The notes under the pieces: model-generated | Database searches by the model: none | The model's input: only the letters and a program-made list of their open reading frames with translations | Told to the model about the DNA's origin: nothing | Origin: Chloroflexota bacterium | GTDB taxonomy: Bacteria; Chloroflexota; Dehalococcoidia; SM23-28-2; RBG-16-64-32 | NCBI GenBank assembly: GCA_005882715.1 | Contig: VBEI01000066.1 | Location: 1 to 9,376 of the forward strand | Direction: 5' to 3' | Length of the DNA stretch: 9,376 bases | In this document: piece after piece, positions 6,816-9,376 of the stretch | How the letters are laid out: the number at the start of each line of letters is the position of its first letter | Position numbering within the stretch: position 1 is the first letter of the stretch | Program-made: the position numbers and the translations under genes

Positions 6816-6845
6816 AAGAGGCCCTTCTTTCAGGAAGGGCCTCTT
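6816..6845 (-). terminator. Strong hairpin, probable terminator of the M16 transcript
   Basis: AAGAGGCCCTTC (6816-6827) and GAAGGGCCTCTT (6834-6845) form a perfect 12-bp stem with a 6-base loop. Read on the minus strand the right-hand arm ends in CTCTTTCG, a short pyrimidine/T stretch; on the plus strand CCCC follows. It lies about 250 bases beyond the M16 stop and before the crotonase promoter, the expected place for separating the two units. Confidence 0.65.
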
Positions 6846-6867
6846 CCCCATTCTCTGGCGGCGGACA

Positions 6868-6966
6868 TATGTCATTCCGAGCTCGCGGGGAGGGGCCGAC
6901 AAACCGCCCTGAGCGCTGCGAAGGGGCGGTGGGGTGGCGAGGAATCTCGGCGCTTCGCGAAGCGGG
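6868..6966. repeat. REP/MITE-like palindromic repeat
   Basis: The element starts with GTCATTCCGAGC (6871-6882) and contains GCGAGGAATCTCGG (6937-6950), whose ATTCC and GGAAT arms face each other. Between them ACCGCCC (6903-6909) and GGGCGGT (6924-6930) form an inner 7-bp hairpin whose loop includes GAGCGCTGCGAA. A perfect 14-base palindrome CGCTTCGCGAAGCG (6951-6964) closes the element. The words GTCATTCCGAG and GAGGAATCT are familiar from dispersed intergenic repeats of Chloroflexota and some other phyla. That recollection is from general knowledge and was not searched. Confidence 0.6.
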
Positions 6967-7094
6967 ATCCACCGTTCGTGCCGAGTAGACCACACGGCTT
7001 ATCGGCCATCCGGCGGGCTGTTGAGAGGCTGCGCTACGTGGGCGGGGCAGGGTGGGAACGGAGAGAGGGAATCTCACAGCGAACCATTTCTCTT

Positions 7095-8369
7095 TCACGT
7101 GCCTATCATCTCCTCGAGAGCGTCTTCTCTGATATCTGGCCCCACCACTGACAGCGCCGCTCGCTCACGGCGTAGCACCCGCTGAGCCACTCGCGAGACA
7201 TCTTCTGTGTTTACTAGGCGGAGTTTCTCGACCACGCTGTCGATGGGTTCGATCACACCCAGCGTCAGCAAGTTCTCACCCGCTCGCTGCCCGAGCGCCA
7301 TCGGCGTCTCCAGGCTTAGGCGAAAGCTTCCCACCGTATAATCGCGGGCCTTGGTTAACTCTTCATCGCCCACGGGTTCTTGTGTCAACTTTTCGAGCTC
7401 CGTCAGGATCACCTGCACCGCTTCCCGCAGATTTTCCGGCGAGACACCCGCGGAGACGGCCAGCAAGCCGGTATCGGAATGCCGGCTTACCGCAGACCCG
7501 ACCGAATAGGCGAGACCCCGACGCTCGCGCACCTCCCTGAAGAGTCGCGAACTCATGCCTCGGCCGAGTAATGAATTAAGCACCATCAAAGCGTAGCGGT
7601 CAGGGTCCCCCCGAGGCAGTGCCGGCATACCGAGGGCCACATTCGCCTGCGAGATCGGCCTCGCCTCGCCTATCGCTCGTCGCGACGGGATATCGTCATC
7701 AACGGAAACAACGACAGGCGCCTTAGCCGCGTGGCGATTTTGGAAGTGACGGACCACCAGTGCATTGACGCCGTCAGTGGAGGCGTTCCCGGCGACGCTC
7801 ACCACGATGTTCGGCGCTCCGTACCATTGGCCGATCCACTCGCGGAAGTCGGCCTGTGAAAGAGCGGCGACCGTATCCTCCGTTCCCGCTGTCGACCAAC
7901 CCATCGGATGGTCGCCGTACATCGCGCGACCGAGAAGCTCTCCCGCCCAGGCGCCCGGTTGGTCTTTCGTCCTCTTGATCTCCTGCTGAACGACTGACCG
8001 CTCTCTGTCGATTTCTTCCGGCGCCAGCAGCGCGTTGTGCAGCATATCAGCCAGCACCTCGATACCTGTCTCGAGCCGGTCGTCGGGGACCTGGTCCCAA
8101 TAGCAGGTCATCTCTTTCGCGGTGTAGGCGTTGAGTACGCCGCCCGCCCCCTCGATCGCTTCCGCTACCTGGATCGCGGAGGGGCGCCGTGGCGTGCCCT
8201 TGAACATCATGTGCTCCAGGAAATGCGCTAGGCCCTTCGTGCGTGGCTCTTCACCGCGTGATCCCGCGCCGACGAAGATGTTAATGCTGACGGATTGCGC
8301 GGACGGGATCGATGTAGTAACCACACGAAGTCCGCCCGACAGTTCACTGACCTCGGAACTTACTGACAA
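7095..8369 (-). CDS. M16 family zinc metallopeptidase
   Basis: This is a 424-residue peptidase of the M16 (pitrilysin/processing-peptidase) family, normal for the single-chain bacterial type. Numbered from the chosen start, the inverted zinc motif HFLEH is at 49-53 (ligands His49 and His53, catalytic Glu52). The third ligand is Glu130 in VVQQEI, which gives the family's HxxEH-x76-E spacing exactly. The C-terminal half has GRGMSSRLFREVRERRGLAYS (about 269-289), the Arg/Tyr-containing motif of the second domain, so both halves are intact. No signal peptide is seen; it probably degrades or processes peptides in the cytoplasm. The frame is open upstream to 8630, but that would overlap the DNRLRE gene by 172 bases and add 87 residues without family character. 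The TTG at 8369 has GGAGG 5 bases upstream and starts just before the conserved LSGGLRVV. Confidence 0.94.
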   Translation of the reverse strand: MSVSSEVSELSGGLRVVTTSIPSAQSVSINIFVGAGSRGEEPRTKGLAHFLEHMMFKGTPRRPSAIQVAEAIEGAGGVLNAYTAKEMTCYWDQVPDDRLETGIEVLADMLHNALLAPEEIDRERSVVQQEIKRTKDQPGAWAGELLGRAMYGDHPMGWSTAGTEDTVAALSQADFREWIGQWYGAPNIVVSVAGNASTDGVNALVVRHFQNRHAAKAPVVVSVDDDIPSRRAIGEARPISQANVALGMPALPRGDPDRYALMVLNSLLGRGMSSRLFREVRERRGLAYSVGSAVSRHSDTGLLAVSAGVSPENLREAVQVILTELEKLTQEPVGDEELTKARDYTVGSFRLSLETPMALGQRAGENLLTLGVIEPIDSVVEKLRLVNTEDVSRVAQRVLRRERAALSVVGPDIREDALEEMIGT

Positions 8370-8374
8370 TGCAT

Positions 8375-8379
8375 CCTCC
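8375..8379 (-). promoter_or_regulatory. Ribosome binding site fixing the M16 start
   Basis: GGAGG on the minus strand lies 5 bases before the TTG at 8367-8369. An ATG directly abutting it is out of frame and too close for initiation. This site argues for the 424-residue product over the longer reading. Confidence 0.7.
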
Positions 8380-8405
8380 AAACGAATCGATGGACGTCGC
8401 CGAAC

Positions 8406-8411
8406 AGTATA
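8406..8411 (-). promoter_or_regulatory. -10 box candidate for the M16 gene
   Basis: On the minus strand TATACT (5 of 6 to consensus) lies in the 89-base gap between the DNRLRE gene and the M16 start, giving a predicted leader of about 30 bases. It is the same hexamer as at the crotonase promoter. No good -35 is visible at 16-18 bases upstream. Confidence 0.4.
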
Positions 8412-8458
8412 TCCCGCACGGCAGCCGGGAATTGCGATCGAGGCGGCGGCGGTCGAAG

Positions 8459-9376
8459 TTACGGGGTGTAGGTCACGCTCAGGCTCGGTCGCTGGCTCGA
8501 CGACGGGTCTTCGCGTGTCGCCCAGTCCACCTGCGGCGGTGACGGGTTCGTGTCGGCTATTCGCCAGCCCCAGTTCCCAGCGCCCGCGATCCAGGCCTGC
8601 ACATCCGTTGTCACATCCGCCGTTACGCATCCCACGGACGAAGGGACCGACATGCTGGCGTCGTAGGAAGACGCGGCAGTCGGCGCGTTGCTCCAGTCGA
8701 GCCCCGACTCGGTCCAGCCTGAAGTAATTGGGCGAAGCTCATGAGTGCGCGCGCCCCCGGAGCCGTTGGTCCGGCAAAGCCGGAGCGAGGCCGAACTCAC
8801 AGTCGCGCCCCCGGAAATGCTGGATACGTCGAACTGCACATACGAATACTCCTGCGGTCCGACCAACATCGTGGTCTCCGTGCCGTGATTCGTGGGTTGC
8901 AAGGGCCCTGCCCACGTATCAGCGTTGGCACTGAACGTGACGGTGCCGCCCCCCGTTGCCGTCGGCGTCGGTGTTGCGGTCGCAGTGGGTGTCGGCGTAG
9001 GCGTAGCTGTTGGCGTCGGCGTCGGGGTTGGCGTCGGCGTAGGCGTGGGCGTAGCTGTTGGCGTCGGAGTTCGCGTTGCCGTCGGTGTTGGTGTGGGCGT
9101 GGTCGTCGCGGTTGCAGTAGCCGTCGCCGTTGCTGTGGCAGTAGCAGTTGCAGTCGGGGTGGCCGTTGCCGTCGGCGTGGGAGTTGCCGTTGGGGTCGCA
9201 GTCGCTGTGGGTGTGAGGGTCGCCGTTGGCGTAGGTGTTGCTGTCGCAGTCGGAGTAGCCGTGGCTGCGACATAAGTAACGGTCAACAGCGGCCGCTGCC
9301 CGGTCGCCGGCTCCTCGCGAGTCGCATATTCAACCTGCGGGGCCGACGCCTCGTTCTGGTCTGTGATCCGCCAGCC
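8459..9376 (-). CDS. Secreted/surface protein with DNRLRE domains and Thr-Pro linker (N-terminus off-window)
   Basis: The frame stays open to the window edge, so only the last 305 residues of a longer protein are seen. The TTG near 9286 lies inside a domain and is not the start. The visible order is: the last 35 residues of one DNRLRE domain (GWRITDQN, then PQVEYATREEP and QRPLLTVTY); a roughly 104-residue linker of TPT/TAT units; and a complete DNRLRE domain of about 160 residues. The complete domain shows ADTWAG, YVQFDVSSISGGATVSSASL, SGWTESGLDWSN, TTDVQAWIAG, GWRIADTN and WATREDP, ending SVTYTP. DNRLRE domains are beta-sandwich modules of extracellular, often carbohydrate- or adhesion-related bacterial proteins. 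The chain ends right after the domain, without a sortase or membrane anchor. The signal peptide and any catalytic domain would be off-window. Its role is inferred as cell-surface. Confidence 0.88.
   Translation of the reverse strand, partial: GWRITDQNEASAPQVEYATREEPATGQRPLLTVTYVAATATPTATATPTPTATLTPTATATPTATPTPTATATPTATATATATATATATATTTPTPTPTATRTPTPTATPTPTPTPTPTPTPTATPTPTPTATATPTPTATGGGTVTFSANADTWAGPLQPTNHGTETTMLVGPQEYSYVQFDVSSISGGATVSSASLRLCRTNGSGGARTHELRPITSGWTESGLDWSNAPTAASSYDASMSVPSSVGCVTADVTTDVQAWIAGAGNWGWRIADTNPSPPQVDWATREDPSSSQRPSLSVTYTP
8954..9265 (-). repeat. Hexanucleotide-type repeat coding for the Thr-Pro/Ala-Thr linker
   Basis: About 312 bases consist of degenerate 6-base units coding for (Pro/Ala)-Thr, with third-position variation. 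The linker has a Pro-Thr-rich side nearer the C-terminal domain and an uninterrupted Ala-Thr block in the middle (about 9107-9145). On the plus strand the same bases read as Val-Gly/Val-Ala, an artefact. Such tracts are prone to slippage, so linker length may vary among strains. Confidence 0.9.

Larger units (their letters stand above)
6517..7094. other. 578-base gene-free region between crotonase and M16 genes
   Basis: I find no credible gene here. Open frames on both strands lack ribosome sites and run through palindromes. The region holds, from left to right, the crotonase promoter, two neighbouring 7-bp hairpins, a strong 12-bp hairpin likely ending the M16 transcript, and a REP/MITE-like repeat. 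The stretch 6970-7094 contains nothing I can name. Confidence 0.75.

Noticed and set aside
6713..6988. 91-residue frame in the gene-free region
   Set aside because: It runs through the terminator hairpin and the REP-like palindromes, and has no family resemblance.
6571..7015. 11-base direct repeat GCCATCCGGCG at 6571-6581 and 7005-7015 as possible target-site duplication of a mobile element
   Set aside because: No terminal inverted repeats abut the copies, and the first copy lies within the crotonase promoter spacer; it may be chance in GC-rich DNA.
8954..9265. CRISPR array
   Set aside because: The repeat unit is about 6 bases and codes for a linker; there are no spacers of constant size.
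8892..9275. 127-residue Val-Gly/Val-Ala frame on the plus strand
   Set aside because: It is the complement of the Thr-Pro/Ala linker repeat; elastin-like appearance is an artefact.

Overview
The window is GC-rich bacterial DNA carrying eight protein-coding genes, two of them cut by the window edges, and no tRNA, rRNA, CRISPR array or transposase that I can see. The style suggests a Chloroflexota (Dehalococcoidia-like) genome. Reasons are a surface protein with long Pro-Thr/Ala-Thr linkers between DNRLRE domains, a dispersed 'GTCATTCCGAG...GAGGAATCT' palindromic repeat, a SelW-type Rdx protein, and paired PRC-barrel/crotonase genes. This placement is inference from gene style, not from a marker gene.

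Layout. (1) Plus strand, 2-1915: the 3' part of purA (adenylosuccinate synthase), then a four-helix CopD-like membrane protein 4 bases later, then a SelW-like Rdx protein whose TTG start overlaps the preceding stop. This is a tight, probably co-transcribed cluster. (2) Minus strand, 2020-4245: a 741-residue protein with a small N-terminal globular domain, two long charged coiled-coil or single-helix arms, and a conserved-looking basic tail. (3) Plus strand, 4527-5063: a small zinc-ribbon protein with two membrane helices, divergent from the coiled-coil gene. (4) Minus strand, 5060-6516: an enoyl-CoA hydratase (crotonase) followed 2 bases later by a two-domain PRC-barrel protein, a clear two-gene operon with a promoter-like site just upstream. 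The PRC gene and the zinc-ribbon gene share a TTAA at their convergent stops. (5) 6517-7094: a 578-base gene-free stretch with a promoter, two adjacent small hairpins, a strong 12-bp terminator-type hairpin and a REP/MITE-like repeat. (6) Minus strand, 7095-8369: an M16 zinc peptidase, whose start is best placed at a TTG preceded by GGAGG. (7) Minus strand, 8459-9376: the C-terminal part of a secreted repeat protein with at least two DNRLRE domains joined by a roughly 104-residue Thr-Pro/Ala linker. It continues past the window end.

Most genes are ordinary housekeeping or accessory functions. The least explained parts are the large coiled-coil protein (unknown N-terminal domain, 147-bp internal duplication) and its divergent zinc-ribbon/membrane neighbour. 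No complete novel defence or mobile system is evident.
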